Origin: Novosphingobium sp.
GTDB lineage: Bacteria; Pseudomonadota; Alphaproteobacteria; Sphingomonadales; Sphingomonadaceae
DNA length: 64,000 nucleotides
NCBI RefSeq assembly: GCF_027486195.1
Contig: NZ_JAIXPP010000009.1
Span: forward strand, 57,807 to 121,806
Reading direction: 5' to 3'
The notes under the pieces are model-generated. The model worked only from the letters and a program-made list of their open reading frames with translations, had not been told where the DNA came from and searched no databases. A program made the translations under genes and the position numbers. Positions 45,373-54,435 of this stretch are shown one piece after another. Within the stretch, counting starts at the first letter, position 1, and every line of letters begins with the position of its first letter.

Positions 45373-45998
45373 TGTCGAGTTCACCCATCTCAATTCCGCT
45401 GCGCTTTCAGCGAGCCGAACTTGAGGCCAAGGCAGACCTGGAGCCTGAAGGGCGCGCCATGCTCGCCGAGATCGGCCACCCCGAACAGCTGGTGCAAGCC
45501 CTCATCGATAGTGGCAATGCGCGGGATGCGATCCATTCGCTCGTTTTGATCCTGCCGCACCGGCATGCGGTGTGGTGGGGCTGCATGGCCGCAAGAATCC
45601 TGCCGAACCTTGATGCACGTCGTGCTGATCTGGCCGCGTTGGTTGCGGCCGAGCGCTGGGTGCAATCTGGCAGTGCCGCCGATGCGGAAGCTGCCGGGGA
45701 GGCTGCGGAAGCCACCAACCGCGATTTTGCGCCATCATGGGTGGCGACGGCAGCATTCTGGTCGGGCCGGTCGATCGCTCCGCGCGGATTGCAGGCAGTG
45801 CCACCTGCTCCTCACCTTGCCGGCGTGGCGACGCGCATCGCCCTCAAGTTGCTGGCAACGGACCCGGCCCTGCAAGGCCGGATCGGGTTTGCCGATTTCC
45901 TGCCGCTGGGCATGGCATTGCTTGCCGGTGGCAACGGGGTGGATGCGCAGGCGGCCTTGCGTGATCGCGTGGCTCAATTGCCGCCTCCAGGGCGATAA
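45372..45998 (+). CDS. T6SS-linked protein of unknown function (DUF6931-like)
   Basis: Cytoplasmic, helix-rich protein of 208 residues, translationally coupled to vgrG by a TGATG overlap and ending 3 nt before tagH. The segment ARDAIHSLVLILPHRHAVWW followed by GCMAARILPNL resembles a family I know only as a domain of unknown function found next to T6SS genes (DUF6931-like; from memory, not checked). There is no signal peptide and no toxin motif. Because it follows vgrG directly it could be a chaperone or adaptor for loading cargo on the spike; that is inference from position. Confidence 0.65.
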   Translation: MSSSPISIPLRFQRAELEAKADLEPEGRAMLAEIGHPEQLVQALIDSGNARDAIHSLVLILPHRHAVWWGCMAARILPNLDARRADLAALVAAERWVQSGSAADAEAAGEAAEATNRDFAPSWVATAAFWSGRSIAPRGLQAVPPAPHLAGVATRIALKLLATDPALQGRIGFADFLPLGMALLAGGNGVDAQAALRDRVAQLPPPGR

Positions 45999-46001
45999 GC
46001 C

Positions 46002-47504
46002 ATGTGGACTTTGATCGTATCGCGCCTGAATGATCCGCCAGGCAGCTACCTCGACAAACGCCAGCTCGATGCGGGGCAGCTCATCGTGGGGCGGAGCAAG
46101 AAATCCGCCGATCTTGTGCTGCCTGACGAGCAGGGCTTCGTCTCGCGCGAGCACTGCGTGATCGCGGCGCTGGGGATCGACCTGTTCGTCACGGATACCA
46201 GCAAGAACGGCGTTGCGCTCAACACGCCGGGGCAGCGGATCCTTCCGGCCCAACCCGTGGCGATCCGCCCCGGTGACCGCCTCATCATCAATGACTTCGT
46301 CATTGCCGTGAGCACGCCCGAGGCAGCACGGACGATGTCCATGACGCCGCCGCCAATGGCACCGTTGCCGCAGGCCAGCACCGCAGGGGACGATATCTGG
46401 GGCGCTGGTGAGGCCAATCCGTTTCTGGGAGACATGGGCGGCAGCAAGTTTGGCGATGGCGGCTTGAACTTCGGCAGCGAGGTCCATGATTTTCTCGCGG
46501 GGCCGGGCGGACTGGGCGGCAGTCCCGCCGCACCGCCGCCGCCGGATCCGCTTCCCCCGATGGGCAACTTCGGCTTTGGTGAGCCATTCGGTCAGGCCTA
46601 CGAGGCGCGGCCGATCATGGCCGAAGTCGATCCGTTTTCCAGCAGCCTGGCTATCCCCGATGACTGGGCCAATCCGGGCAACGGCGTCGGGGATGGCTTG
46701 CCGATCCCGGATTTCGCGTTTTCTCCGCAAGGGGGCCGCCCGCCGCCGCCGCCTCCTCTTTCCCCCATCGAGCCGGGTGTCTCGAATCCCTTCGCGGGCC
46801 TCGATGCGCCGTTCGGCGCGCTTCCGCCGCTGGGCGAGGAATCGCAGCCCGAGGCGCCTTTTGCTCCGATCGCTGCGCCTCCCCCGCCTGCTGTTTCACC
46901 GCCGCCGCCATCGGCACCTGCCGGCCCAAGTGGTTCCGCAAACTGGGCAGCCTTTTACGAAGGGGCCGGGTTCAGCCCGGAAGAGCTCAAGCTGCCACCG
47001 GACGCGATGTTCCGCCTCGGGGTGTTCTACCGGCAGGTGCTGCTCGCGTTGTGCGACATTCTGCAGGATCGCGCGACGTTCAAGGATGAGTTCCGGGTGG
47101 AGCGCACCCAGATGAGCGGCGGCCGCAACAACCCGCTCAAGCACTTGCCGGCGTTCGAGGCGGCAAAGGTGGTGCTGGGCAATCCGCTGCCGGGCTTCAT
47201 GGACGGAGAGGAGGCGCTGCGCACCGCCTTCGAGGATATCAAGCGGCATCAGATGGCCATGCTGGCGGGCGTGCAGAATGCGCTGACCACGGTCTTCTCC
47301 CGGCTTTCGCCGGCCGAGATGGAAAAGCTGGTGGCCGCTGCCGAAGGCGACAAGAAGGGTCTTTTTTCGCGGCGCACAGATCGATGGTCGATCTATGTCA
47401 CGATCTATGAGAACCTCCGCAAGGACGCGACGTCGAATGCGAATGGAGTCATGGGTTCGGCCTTTCGCGAAGGCTACGAGAAGTTCACGAAGTCTGTACG
47501 GTGA
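46002..47504 (+). CDS. tagH: TagH-type FHA-domain T6SS regulator
   Basis: Protein of 500 residues with three parts. The N-terminal FHA domain (about 1-100) has LIVGRSKKSADLVLPDEQGF, VSREHC and DTSKNGVALN, the residues that bind phosphothreonine. A long Pro/Gly/Ala-rich linker (about 105-310) follows. The C-terminal T6SS-FHA domain (about 315-500) has LKLPPDAMFRLGVFYRQVLL, RNNPLKHLPAFEAAKVVLG and TVFSRLSPAEMEKLV, similar to the end of Pseudomonas Fha1. It is the likely phosphorylation target of the kinase at 24711-26783 and acts in switching on assembly. It is a paralogue of the shorter FHA protein at 23745. Confidence 0.92.
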   Translation: MWTLIVSRLNDPPGSYLDKRQLDAGQLIVGRSKKSADLVLPDEQGFVSREHCVIAALGIDLFVTDTSKNGVALNTPGQRILPAQPVAIRPGDRLIINDFVIAVSTPEAARTMSMTPPPMAPLPQASTAGDDIWGAGEANPFLGDMGGSKFGDGGLNFGSEVHDFLAGPGGLGGSPAAPPPPDPLPPMGNFGFGEPFGQAYEARPIMAEVDPFSSSLAIPDDWANPGNGVGDGLPIPDFAFSPQGGRPPPPPPLSPIEPGVSNPFAGLDAPFGALPPLGEESQPEAPFAPIAAPPPPAVSPPPPSAPAGPSGSANWAAFYEGAGFSPEELKLPPDAMFRLGVFYRQVLLALCDILQDRATFKDEFRVERTQMSGGRNNPLKHLPAFEAAKVVLGNPLPGFMDGEEALRTAFEDIKRHQMAMLAGVQNALTTVFSRLSPAEMEKLVAAAEGDKKGLFSRRTDRWSIYVTIYENLRKDATSNANGVMGSAFREGYEKFTKSVR

Positions 47505-47529
47505 GACGCCGCGAAGGGGGTAGGATCGC

Positions 47530-48873
47530 GTGACGTGGGAAAACAAGCCGGTGTGGTCGGAGGGCATGTTTCTCCGGCCGCAGCACTTCCAGCAGTACGA
47601 ACGTTTCGCGGGCGCACAGCTGGAAGCGCGGATCGCGCCGCTGGTCGCGCATGGCTATGGCGTGCTGCAGATCGAGCTCGGCGAAGGGGCGCTCAAGACC
47701 GGTAAACTGATGATCAACCGCTGTTCTGGCGTGTTCGAGGACGGCACGCCGTTTCGCATTCCGGAGCAAGCGGCGGCGCCGATGCCGCTGGAAATCATGC
47801 GCGATGTGCGCGACGAGGTTGTGCACTTGTGCATCCCGGAAAGCCGCGCGGGCGTGGCCGATGTCGCGCTGGACCGCAGCGCACAGACCGAAACGCGTTT
47901 CGTCGCCGAAGAGTTCGAGGCGGTCGATACGATCTATGGCGGCAGTTCGCGGGTGCCGATCAACGTCGGGCGTCTGCAACTTTCGCTGCGGACCGAATCC
48001 GAAGGGTTGGACGGCTATACGACCCTGCCGATCGCGCGCGTGATCGAACGCCGCGCGGATGACAGCATCATGCTCGATGCAGGCTTCATTCCGTGCTGCG
48101 CGGCGGTCTCTGCCAGTCCGGTACTGAGCGGCTTCATGAGCGAGCTGGAAGGCATGCTGCACCAGCGGGCCGAGGCGATTGCAGGACGCTTGGGTACGCC
48201 CGGCGCCAAGGCCGTGGCCGACATCACCGATTTTCTCTGGCTGATGGTGGCCAACCGGAGCGAGGCGATGCTCAAGCATCTCTCTGCCATGCCGGTGATC
48301 CATCCCGCCGATTTCTACGGCATGTTGTGCGCCCTTGCGGGCGAACTTTCGACCTTCACGCAGACATCGAACCGGCCGCAGTTCATGCCGCTCTACGCCC
48401 ACCGCCAGCAGCGCGTGTGCTTTGATGCGGTGATTGCCGATCTTCGCCGGTCGTTGAGCATGGTGATCGATCCGATCGCAAGGGCCATCCCGCTCGTGCC
48501 GCGCGGGTTCGGCATTCAGGTCGGGCAGATCGAGGATCGTTCGCTCTTTACCTCCGCCACGTTCCTGCTGGCCGTTCGCGCCGGTGTGGATACCGAGCAA
48601 TTGCGCGCGGGCATGCCGCGGCTCACGAAGATCGGGTCGGTCGAGCATATCCGCGATCTGGTCAATCGCCACCTTCCGGGGGCAGACCTGTTCCCGATGG
48701 CGGCGGAACCGCGCCAGATCCCGTTCCGGGCCAACACGGTCTATTTCACCATCAACACCCGCCATGAACAGTGGCAGGCTGTACGTACATCCGGGGCCGT
48801 CGCGCTGCATGTGGCGGGCGAAATCCCGGGGCTTGAGCTCGAAATGTGGGCTATCCGAGGACAACAGCAATGA
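47530..48873 (+). CDS. tssK: TssK, baseplate-to-membrane-complex connector
   Basis: Protein of 447 residues, typical TssK length. It starts at GTG with an AAGGGGG-type ribosome-binding site upstream. The N-terminus, WENKPVWSEGMFLRPQHFQQ, is diagnostic of TssK, as are HLCIPESRAGVADVAL, VPINVGRLQLSLRTESEG and the C-terminal LPGADLFPMAAEPRQIPFRA. It links the baseplate to the TssLM membrane complex on the cytoplasmic side. The stop overlaps the tssL start (ATGA). Confidence 0.97.
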   Translation: MTWENKPVWSEGMFLRPQHFQQYERFAGAQLEARIAPLVAHGYGVLQIELGEGALKTGKLMINRCSGVFEDGTPFRIPEQAAAPMPLEIMRDVRDEVVHLCIPESRAGVADVALDRSAQTETRFVAEEFEAVDTIYGGSSRVPINVGRLQLSLRTESEGLDGYTTLPIARVIERRADDSIMLDAGFIPCCAAVSASPVLSGFMSELEGMLHQRAEAIAGRLGTPGAKAVADITDFLWLMVANRSEAMLKHLSAMPVIHPADFYGMLCALAGELSTFTQTSNRPQFMPLYAHRQQRVCFDAVIADLRRSLSMVIDPIARAIPLVPRGFGIQVGQIEDRSLFTSATFLLAVRAGVDTEQLRAGMPRLTKIGSVEHIRDLVNRHLPGADLFPMAAEPRQIPFRANTVYFTINTRHEQWQAVRTSGAVALHVAGEIPGLELEMWAIRGQQQ

Positions 48874-50285
48874 GCGGTGAAGACGGCGACGACGCAACCG
48901 TTTTCCGGCCAGGCGGACAACCTTCCGCTACGCCGCCGGCACAAGGTGTGCCGCAGGCCTCACCACCCGGCCGTCCGGTCACGCCTGCTGGCGCACCTGC
49001 AACGCCTCCTCCACAGGGCTGGGGCGCGCCGCCTGCATCGCCGCCGACACCCACCGGCATGCCGCCGCAAGGCGGCGGACGCATCGAATTCGCGCCCGGC
49101 GAGCCGGTGCTGCACGGGCCGGAACCTGTCGTGGCGGCTGCAGGCCGCCTGATCCTGCTGGCCAATCACATCAAGGGCCTGGCCGTCGGGCCGGACCTTG
49201 AATCGCTGCGCCGGACAACCGTCGCGGAGCTGGATGCCTTCATCAAGCGCGCCCGTGCCCTGGGACTGGAGCCCAAGTCGGTGCAGCTAGCGCACTACAT
49301 CCTGTGCGCGTTCATCGATGATGCGGTGATGTCCACGCCATGGGGCGGGGCGAGCCAGTGGTCCACCCAGAGCTTGCTGGTCGTCTATCACAAGGACGCG
49401 CGCGGTGGTGACCGCATGTTCCAGTTTGCCGAACAGATGGAGCGCGATCCCAGCAGCGAACCGCGCCTCATCGAACTGCTATACCAGTGCCTCGCACTCG
49501 GCTTCGAGGGACGTGCCGCACTTGATCCTCGCGGACAGAACCTGCTGACACAGCGGCGGGCGGGACTTGCCGCGCTGGTGCAGCGCCAGCGCGCAGCCCC
49601 TACCGGCGAGATTTCGCCCCAGTGGCGCGGCGCCACCGCCGCGTCCGGCCGGTTCAGCGCAGTGATCCCGCTCTGGGCTGTGCTTGCCGGGCTCGGCGTG
49701 CTCGGGCTGATGATCTTTGCCGCCCTGCTGCTGCACTTGTCGAGCCGCGCGACCTCGGCGATCGAGGCTGTCGACCGCGCGGTCGGCAAGGCGACCGTCG
49801 CGCCGCCACCGCCGCCGCCCGCACAGGCCGAAACGCCGCTCTATGAGAAGTTTCAGGATATCCTCCGCCCGGATGTGGCTGCCGGACGGCTTGAACTGAC
49901 GCGCGAGGGCAACGAGATCGTGATCCGGCTCCATAACCAGGGCTTGTTCGGTTCGGCGCAGGCCGATGCTTCCAGTTCGTGGAGCGATACCTTCGATCAC
50001 CTTGCGCAGGCTGCGAACCTGACCAAGGGCCCGATCAAGGTGGAGGGCCATACCGACGATCAGGCGATCCATTCGTTGCAGTTCCCGTCCAATCAGGAAC
50101 TGTCGGAAGCACGGGCGCGGTCCGTCGCGCAGGCGATCGAAGGGGCAGGGCTGACGGACGCTTCCCGGATGTCCATCGCCGGTTTCGGATCGACCCAGCC
50201 GATCGGTGACAATGCCACCGACGAGGGTCGCACGCGCAATCGCCGCGTCGAACTGCGCGTCGGCAACGATATCAACTGGCGGTAA
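48870..50285 (+). CDS. tssL: TssL (DotU-type) with C-terminal OmpA-like domain
   Basis: Inner-membrane protein of 471 residues. The start at 48870 is set by the ATGA overlap with tssK. A Pro/Gly-rich N-terminal tail (1-75) precedes the cytoplasmic DotU domain (about 80-245; YILCAFIDDAVMSTPWGGAS, WSTQSLLVVYHKDARGGDRM). A single membrane helix follows (about 268-290, IPLWAVLAGLGVLGLMIFAALLL). The periplasmic OmpA-like peptidoglycan-binding domain (about 335-471) has IKVEGHTDDQAIHSLQFPSN and NRRVELRVGNDINWR. The fused OmpA domain means the membrane complex can grip the cell wall itself, which may compensate for the absence of a TssJ lipoprotein in this cluster. Confidence 0.95.
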   Translation: MSGEDGDDATVFRPGGQPSATPPAQGVPQASPPGRPVTPAGAPATPPPQGWGAPPASPPTPTGMPPQGGGRIEFAPGEPVLHGPEPVVAAAGRLILLANHIKGLAVGPDLESLRRTTVAELDAFIKRARALGLEPKSVQLAHYILCAFIDDAVMSTPWGGASQWSTQSLLVVYHKDARGGDRMFQFAEQMERDPSSEPRLIELLYQCLALGFEGRAALDPRGQNLLTQRRAGLAALVQRQRAAPTGEISPQWRGATAASGRFSAVIPLWAVLAGLGVLGLMIFAALLLHLSSRATSAIEAVDRAVGKATVAPPPPPPAQAETPLYEKFQDILRPDVAAGRLELTREGNEIVIRLHNQGLFGSAQADASSSWSDTFDHLAQAANLTKGPIKVEGHTDDQAIHSLQFPSNQELSEARARSVAQAIEGAGLTDASRMSIAGFGSTQPIGDNATDEGRTRNRRVELRVGNDINWR

Positions 50286-50298
50286 GGAGACTGCGGTC

Positions 50299-53200
50299 AT
50301 GAAAGCGCTGTTTCGCAATCGCTGGTTCTGGCGCGTGGTTGGCGCGCTGGCGATCGGCCTGCTGATTTTCTTTGTCGGTCCGCTGGTTTCCATTGCGGGC
50401 TTCCGGCCGTTCGGTTGGTGGCCGGTGGCACTGTTCTTTGCTCTGCTTCCGCTGATCGTGGTGGGCGCGTTGTGGCTGCTGGCCCGAAGGGGTGAGAAGG
50501 CCAAGAACGCCGAGATGATGGAGGCGCTCAAGCCTGATCCCGGCGCCACCGATCGCGACGAGATTGCCGCCAAGCTCTCCGAAGCGCTCGATATGCTCAA
50601 GTCGACAAAAGTCGGCACGCGCGGCGCCTATGCCTATCAGCTGCCCTGGTATGCGATCATCGGTCCATCAGGCGCGGGCAAGACCACTGCCTTGCTCAAT
50701 TGCGGGCTGGATTTTCCGACCGCTGTCGCGGGTGAATACCGCGCCTTGCGGGGGCAGCCCAAGACGCCGAACTGCGACTGGTGGTTCACCGACGAAGCGG
50801 TGCTGATCGACACCGCCGGCCGGTATGTCACGCAGGACGACGATGCGAGCGCGGATGCCGCGGGTTGGAAGTCGTTTCTGGAGCTCTTGCAGAAGCACCG
50901 TCCGCTCCAGCCGTTGAACGGCGTGATCGTGGCGGTGCCGGCACCCGATTTCGTTGATCCTGCGAAAATGGCGGAACACGCCCGCCACATCCGCGCGCGG
51001 CTCGCTGAAATCGGCAAGGAACTGGGGTTGAACCTGCCGGTCTACCTGCTGGTGACCAAGGCCGATCTCCTCGCCGGCTTCCGCGAATACTTCCGATCGA
51101 GCACCGATAGCGAGGCCGAACAGGTGTTCGGTGCAACCGCCATCGGCGACACACTGGACAACGCCTCGGTCATGCAGGGCTTCGAAGGCCTCGTCAATTC
51201 GGTCGCCGCCAAGGTGGTCGAGCGGATGCAGAACGAGCCGCAGATGCACCTCAGGGCCCAGATCGCAAGCTTCCCCTCGCAGCTTGCCTCGCTGCAGGAG
51301 CCGATTGCCCGCCTGCTCGATGCGCTTGGCCAGAAGAGCCGCTTCGACGATGCCGCCCGGGTGCGCGGGGTGTACTTTGCGTCTTCAGTGCAGACCGGCA
51401 ATCCCGTCGACCGGATCCTGATGAGCGTGGGCGCCCCCACGACCCATTCGGCTTATGCGGTGGGCACAGGGCGCAGCTATTTCCTCAAGCGGTTCTTCTC
51501 TGACCTGCTGATCCCTGAACAGGGTCTCGCGGGCCGGAACCCGCTGGCAGAGAAGCGGTCCGCCCGCAATTATAGCTTTGCCGTCGCGGCATCTGTTGCG
51601 CTGCTCGTGGTGTGCTGCGGGATCTGGACCTGGGGCTATTTCCGCAATCTCGCCCTGATCGACCGCGTGTTCGCCACCGCCGAAGCCTATGGCAATGTGC
51701 GGGCCAACGGCGGCGGCGGCGTGGACGAGGATGTCGCCGCGCTCGGCATACTGGGCAGCGCGACGAGCGATATGGCCGCAGCGAGCGACTTCGGGCTCGG
51801 GCTGGGGCAGGGCGGGCGGCTTTCCGCCGAACTCGGCGGCATCTATGGCCGCGATCTCAAGCGGCGGCTCACCCCGATCCTCGTCGGCCTGGCGGAGCAG
51901 CGCCTGACGGCGGACACGAGCAATCCCAGCGCGCTCTACGACGATCTCAAATCCTATCTGATCCTCGGCGGCCAGGGGCCTGCCATGGGCGAACACGTTG
52001 TCGCCTGGGTGCAGCCCGCATGGCTCGCGCGCGGGGGCGGCAATGCCGACAGCCAGGCGGGGGAACTCGCCCGGCACACCAAGGCCATGTTCGACGGCAA
52101 CTTCGCGCCGCAGACCATCGACGCGGCCCGGGTCGAAACCGCGCGAACGGTGCTGCGCGCGCAGCCGGCGGCGGTTCGCGTCTATGGCCGCCTCAAGAGC
52201 AAGGCCATGGAGCAGGGTGCGGGGATGTGGACCGCGCGCGACAATGCCGGACCGCGCCCCGAGGTGTTTTTCGAGATGAGCGGCGGTTTCGCGACCGGCG
52301 CTGGCGTGCCCTCGCTGTTCACGCGCAGTGGCTATGACAAGATCTTCGTGCCGATCGTCGCCAAGGGTGCGTCGCTGCTTGAGGAGGAAAAGTGGGTTGT
52401 CGGCGATACCGGCACCGCCAAGATGTCGGCGGCTGAACTGGTCGGGCTGAAGGCCGATCTCGAACGGCTCTACTTTGCCGAATTTCTTGATCGCTGGCAG
52501 TCCTTCATGTCGTCCATCAAGGTCAAGCCGGTCAACTCGCTGGGCGAGAACGTGCAGCGCCTGCGTGATGGCGGCGGCCCGCTCTCGCCGATCAAGCCGC
52601 TGCTCGTCGCCATCGCCAAGGTCACCGACATGACCCCGAGCGCGGCTGTCGCGCAGGCATCCGGCAGATTGGCGGATGCAATTGGCCAGTCCGTGGGTCT
52701 CAGCGGGGCAAGCGGCGCCATGCCGGCAGGCGCTGCCGGCGGGCGGCAGCCGGTGGTCGATGCCTTCCTGCAACTGCGCATGTTCGTGGGCAAGGGCGAT
52801 GGCGCTCCGCTCGATGCCTGGCTGCAATCGATGAACCAGCTAGCCGACAAGCTGAACGTGATCGCGGTCTTGCCCGGTGGCGGCGGGGAGACGGGCTCGC
52901 AGCAGAGCATGGATGCCAAGGCGGCGATCCTGCAGCTTGACCAGACAGGCAATTCGATGCCCGCGCCGGCGTCCATCTGGGCCAAGGCCGTAGCGAGCGA
53001 CGCCAATGTGGCGCTGGGCGGAGCCCGCCTTGCGCAGATGGGCGCAGCGATGAGCGGCAGCTTTGGCGAGGCCTGCGCCAACGGCCTGGCGCGCGCCTAC
53101 CCGGTGATGCCCGGATCGGCGAGCGATCTTGCCGTGCCGGACTTCGCGCGGTTCTTCGCGCCGCAAGGCCTGTTCGCAAACTTCGTGAACACCGAACTCA

Positions 53201-53745
53201 GCGGCTATCTGGATCGAACACCGCCCAACTGGAGCCCCAAGGCCAATGCCAGCGAGATCGGACTGACCGCCTCCACGGTCAGCGCGATGCAGGCAGCGGA
53301 CACCGTGACGCACATGTTCTTCGGGGCGGACCCGACGAACCCGCATTTGTCCTATCAGATAGAGCCGGTGGCTTTATCAGGTGCGGACAACGTGACCTTG
53401 CAGATCGATGGCCAAACCTTGCGCTACGATGGCAAGATGGCGGTGCCGATGTCGTTCGACTGGCCCGGCGCCGGGGGGGCTTCCGTCATCTTTGCCATAA
53501 CGGGAGGAGCCCCCGCACAGCGGACCTGGAACGGCCCTTGGGCCGTTTTTCGTATGGCGAAAGTGGCCGCGATCAAAGCTGGTGCCTCGCCGGTTATCGG
53601 GGAGGGCAGTCTGACCCAGGGCGGCGCGCGCTTCGATTTCCGCATCCGCACGCTGGCGGGTGCCAATCCGTTTGTGGTCGATCCGTTCGTGAAGGTCGGT
53701 TGCCCCTCGATCAGTGCACCATCGGGGGCGAAACCGGCGCTTTAG
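50299..53745 (+). CDS. tssM: TssM (IcmF-type), T6SS membrane complex protein
   Basis: Inner-membrane protein of 1148 residues. The start at 50299 has AAGGAGA 8 nt upstream; a longer in-frame reading overlaps tssL and is rejected. Two N-terminal membrane helices (about 10-30 and 40-62) precede the cytoplasmic NTPase-like domain, with Walker A GPSGAGKT (122-129) and FTDEAVLIDTAGRYVTQDD. A third helix lies at about 418-436 (SFAVAASVALLVVCCGIWTW). The periplasmic part contains the IcmF-related and C-terminal domains, ending with TLAGANPFVVDPFVKVGCPS. It forms the trans-envelope channel with TssL. Confidence 0.96.
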   Translation: MKALFRNRWFWRVVGALAIGLLIFFVGPLVSIAGFRPFGWWPVALFFALLPLIVVGALWLLARRGEKAKNAEMMEALKPDPGATDRDEIAAKLSEALDMLKSTKVGTRGAYAYQLPWYAIIGPSGAGKTTALLNCGLDFPTAVAGEYRALRGQPKTPNCDWWFTDEAVLIDTAGRYVTQDDDASADAAGWKSFLELLQKHRPLQPLNGVIVAVPAPDFVDPAKMAEHARHIRARLAEIGKELGLNLPVYLLVTKADLLAGFREYFRSSTDSEAEQVFGATAIGDTLDNASVMQGFEGLVNSVAAKVVERMQNEPQMHLRAQIASFPSQLASLQEPIARLLDALGQKSRFDDAARVRGVYFASSVQTGNPVDRILMSVGAPTTHSAYAVGTGRSYFLKRFFSDLLIPEQGLAGRNPLAEKRSARNYSFAVAASVALLVVCCGIWTWGYFRNLALIDRVFATAEAYGNVRANGGGGVDEDVAALGILGSATSDMAAASDFGLGLGQGGRLSAELGGIYGRDLKRRLTPILVGLAEQRLTADTSNPSALYDDLKSYLILGGQGPAMGEHVVAWVQPAWLARGGGNADSQAGELARHTKAMFDGNFAPQTIDAARVETARTVLRAQPAAVRVYGRLKSKAMEQGAGMWTARDNAGPRPEVFFEMSGGFATGAGVPSLFTRSGYDKIFVPIVAKGASLLEEEKWVVGDTGTAKMSAAELVGLKADLERLYFAEFLDRWQSFMSSIKVKPVNSLGENVQRLRDGGGPLSPIKPLLVAIAKVTDMTPSAAVAQASGRLADAIGQSVGLSGASGAMPAGAAGGRQPVVDAFLQLRMFVGKGDGAPLDAWLQSMNQLADKLNVIAVLPGGGGETGSQQSMDAKAAILQLDQTGNSMPAPASIWAKAVASDANVALGGARLAQMGAAMSGSFGEACANGLARAYPVMPGSASDLAVPDFARFFAPQGLFANFVNTELSGYLDRTPPNWSPKANASEIGLTASTVSAMQAADTVTHMFFGADPTNPHLSYQIEPVALSGADNVTLQIDGQTLRYDGKMAVPMSFDWPGAGGASVIFAITGGAPAQRTWNGPWAVFRMAKVAAIKAGASPVIGEGSLTQGGARFDFRIRTLAGANPFVVDPFVKVGCPSISAPSGAKPAL

Positions 53746-53835
53746 GTGCGGCCGGGATGCTTGTGTCTTGAAGCTTTCGCGCGCTGACCAACGCCAGAAC
53801 AGGCACAGCGCGGGCTGATCGGAGGAGAGGCGGCG

Positions 53836-54432
53836 GTGGCATTGGTTCCCGGACAGCGGATTTCAAGCGGTGGATGTATCAGCCGCCTCAATTGGGTCGG
53901 TGCGCGGGCGCCGGCATTGATCGAGCAAGCACTGGGCTACCAGAAGGGGCGCCTCTCGCTTGGCTATGCCATCGGGCTGCTGATCGAGCCGATCCGGGCC
54001 AACCACGTCGAGTTCGGTGGATTGACGCTGCGCTCAGGCGGTCGTGAGGGCGCACCGCTGAAGGATCCCGAGCAAGACCAGCTACGGGTGAGAGTGCATA
54101 CACGTATGTTGCAGGAATACGGCTCCAACAGCGTGGCGAGAATGCTGGAGGACTTGGCCAGGGACCCGCGCAACCTCACGGGCAGCGAGCGGATCGTGAA
54201 GATCTACCCGGTGATCGAGCACAAGGGCGACAACCCGAAAGAAGAGTATCCGATGGGCGGTGGCGGCCCGCAGTTCATTCTGACCGGACGGCACGACTTC
54301 CTGATCGCGGCGGTCGTCTCGGGCGATTGCATCGCCGCCACGGCAGCGGGCTGGAGTGTCTCGGTGGCAGAGAACGCGCCTTACGCTGGACGGGAGCGCC
54401 TGGCGAAGTACCTGACGACCGCGACGATCTGA
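53836..54432 (+). CDS. Unknown protein at the end of the T6SS cluster
   Basis: Protein of 198 residues that I do not recognise. It starts at GTG with the strong GGAGGAGAGG 5-6 nt upstream, 90 nt after tssM on the same strand. The sequence is soluble, without signal peptide or membrane helix, with charged segments (REGAPLKDPEQDQLRVRVHT) and a Gly-rich turn (YPMGGGGPQFILTGRHDFLI). It converges on the lipase gene with only 3 nt between stop codons. It may be co-transcribed with the T6SS genes and could be an effector accessory or an immunity protein for the lipase, but the convergent orientation is not the usual effector-immunity arrangement. Confidence 0.65.
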   Translation: MALVPGQRISSGGCISRLNWVGARAPALIEQALGYQKGRLSLGYAIGLLIEPIRANHVEFGGLTLRSGGREGAPLKDPEQDQLRVRVHTRMLQEYGSNSVARMLEDLARDPRNLTGSERIVKIYPVIEHKGDNPKEEYPMGGGGPQFILTGRHDFLIAAVVSGDCIAATAAGWSVSVAENAPYAGRERLAKYLTTATI

Positions 54433-54435
54433 TCG

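Noticed and set aside
50206..50298. Upstream start for TssM inside tssL
   Set aside because: The internal ATG at 50299 has a good Shine-Dalgarno sequence and places the first membrane helix at the N-terminus as usual.
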